From: Balaenoptera acutorostrata
Lineage: Eukaryota; Chordata; Mammalia; Artiodactyla; Balaenopteridae
Length of the DNA stretch: 64,000 bases
Direction of reading: 5' to 3'
NCBI RefSeq assembly: GCF_949987535.1
Contig: NW_026645878.1
Coordinates: 1 to 64,000 of the forward strand
Both the position numbers and the translations under genes were made by a program. This document shows positions 63,321 through 64,000 of the stretch, piece by piece; within the stretch, counting starts at the first letter, position 1, and each line of letters starts with the position of its first letter. A model generated the notes under the pieces. That model did no database searches and was not told the DNA's origin. It saw only the letters and a program-made list of their open reading frames with translations.

Positions 63321-64000
63321 TGTCCACAGAGCAGCCCTAAACTTTGGGGTGCCTGTGTCTTGCTGATTTTTAGTTTTCCCAATTTATACGCCCATGAGTG
63401 GAAGTGCCCTATGCTCTCCAAGCTGTGTTTTTTAGATGTTTCAGAACACACCGTACACTTCTCAAGAGTGGCTGTTGGCAATTTACATCCCACCCATCAG
63501 CGTAGCAAGGCTCCCATTTCTCCATGGCCGGTCCTGCATTTCTGGTTTGGACACTTTTTTCCGCATGGCCCTTTTGCCCGCTGGGAAGCGAGACTTCTTT
63601 GGAGCGCTGATTGGCCTTTCCAGGTTGCTTGGTTGGCCAAAAAGGGCGTATGCGTTTTTTCCTGAATATATTCAGGAAAAAACGCATACGCCCTTTTTGG
63701 CCAAGGGCATCATTGTCCACGTTTTGCCGCTTTTCATGTGCTTTCAAGGCGATTCGAATCTACCTCCTGAAATCTGTTTCCTGCAATTCTGCCTTGCTTT
63801 CAAAGCCTCTTCGTTGCCTTCCCTTAATATATTTGTGGACGAGAGGTATCATTTAAAACTCTGCAGGTTTGTGAATTGCAGTGCCCCTGAGCTCCATTTT
63901 TCAACTCGCTTTTTTGGGAGCTGGCCGCAAAAGCGCAGGATTGCTTCAGGCCCTCTTCTGGTTCTGGGGGGCAGGCTGAGCTTGTGCTTAATTCTTCTTC
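63321..64000 (+). repeat. Satellite unit 37 (partial, cut by window end)
   Basis: The first 680 bp of a unit, ending at ttaattcttcttc. Private ctcaagagtgg near 63464. Palindrome 63633-63704 is perfect. The array evidently continues beyond the window. Confidence 0.97.

Larger units (their letters stand above)
1..64000. repeat. Satellite DNA array, ~1,759-bp monomer, 36 full copies plus one partial (common cetacean satellite type)
   Basis: The same sequence recurs with a period of 1,759 bp from the first to the last base, always in one orientation. With phase set at base 1, units start at 1, 1760, 3519 and so on to 63321. Copies differ mostly by single substitutions, and the only length changes are four 1-nt losses in homopolymers. 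About two thirds of the monomer resembles antisense L1 3' sequence. Period, array form and L1 content match what is known of the common cetacean satellite, located in constitutive heterochromatin; the species assignment is inference. No telomeric repeat, tRNA, rRNA, CRISPR array or intact transposon is visible anywhere. The phase is arbitrary because neither edge of the array lies in the window. Confidence 0.95.

Noticed and set aside
1..64000. CRISPR array or prokaryotic operon
   Set aside because: Repeat length is 1,759 bp without variable spacers, there are no cas or bacterial genes, and the sequence is L1-derived mammalian DNA.

Overview
The whole 64 kb window is one uninterrupted head-to-tail tandem array of a single ~1,759-bp monomer: 36 complete copies plus 680 bp of a 37th, all in the same orientation. 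There is no unique DNA, no inserted transposon, no inversion and no working gene. 33 of the 36 complete copies are exactly 1,759 bp; the others are 1,757 bp (unit 7) and 1,758 bp (units 21 and 31), through single-base losses in homopolymer runs. Copies of one type differ at only a few positions (units 1 and 2 differ at about four), so this is a strongly homogenised satellite.

Origin: much of the monomer reads on the minus strand as the 3' end of a mammalian LINE-1. In L1 sense order it contains the C-terminal end of ORF2 (a frame with QPLWRSVRCVLKHLK), the 3' UTR (the ggataaagaagttgtggt and caatggaatatcactcagcc stretches) and a terminal AATAAA followed by an A-rich remnant. Unit length, large arrays and L1 content fit the 'common cetacean satellite' (about 1.75-1.76 kb in baleen and many toothed whales), which Kapitonov, Holmquist and Jurka described as L1-based (recalled from memory). 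The most likely source is therefore constitutive heterochromatin of a cetacean, perhaps a baleen whale.

Monomer layout, numbered from the first base of the window: 1 to ~540 is L1-derived antisense sequence interrupted by a perfect 72-bp palindrome at 313-384; ~560-1185 is sequence I do not recognise; ~1190-1759 is L1 3' UTR, antisense, with most of the between-copy variation at ~1180-1560.

Array layout: units 1-15 alternate between a common tail (A) and a diverged tail block (B). Units 16-20 form a distinct subfamily (C) that contains a two-unit higher-order repeat. Units 21-22 are transitional. Units 23-37 are a third subfamily (E) with 1.5- to 3-unit duplications. Shared rare variants reveal unequal exchange and gene conversion.

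The most notable signal is the palindrome. It is perfect in 33 of 37 copies, and in unit 22 both arms carry matching substitutions that keep it perfect. This points to arm-to-arm correction, or selection for the dyad.
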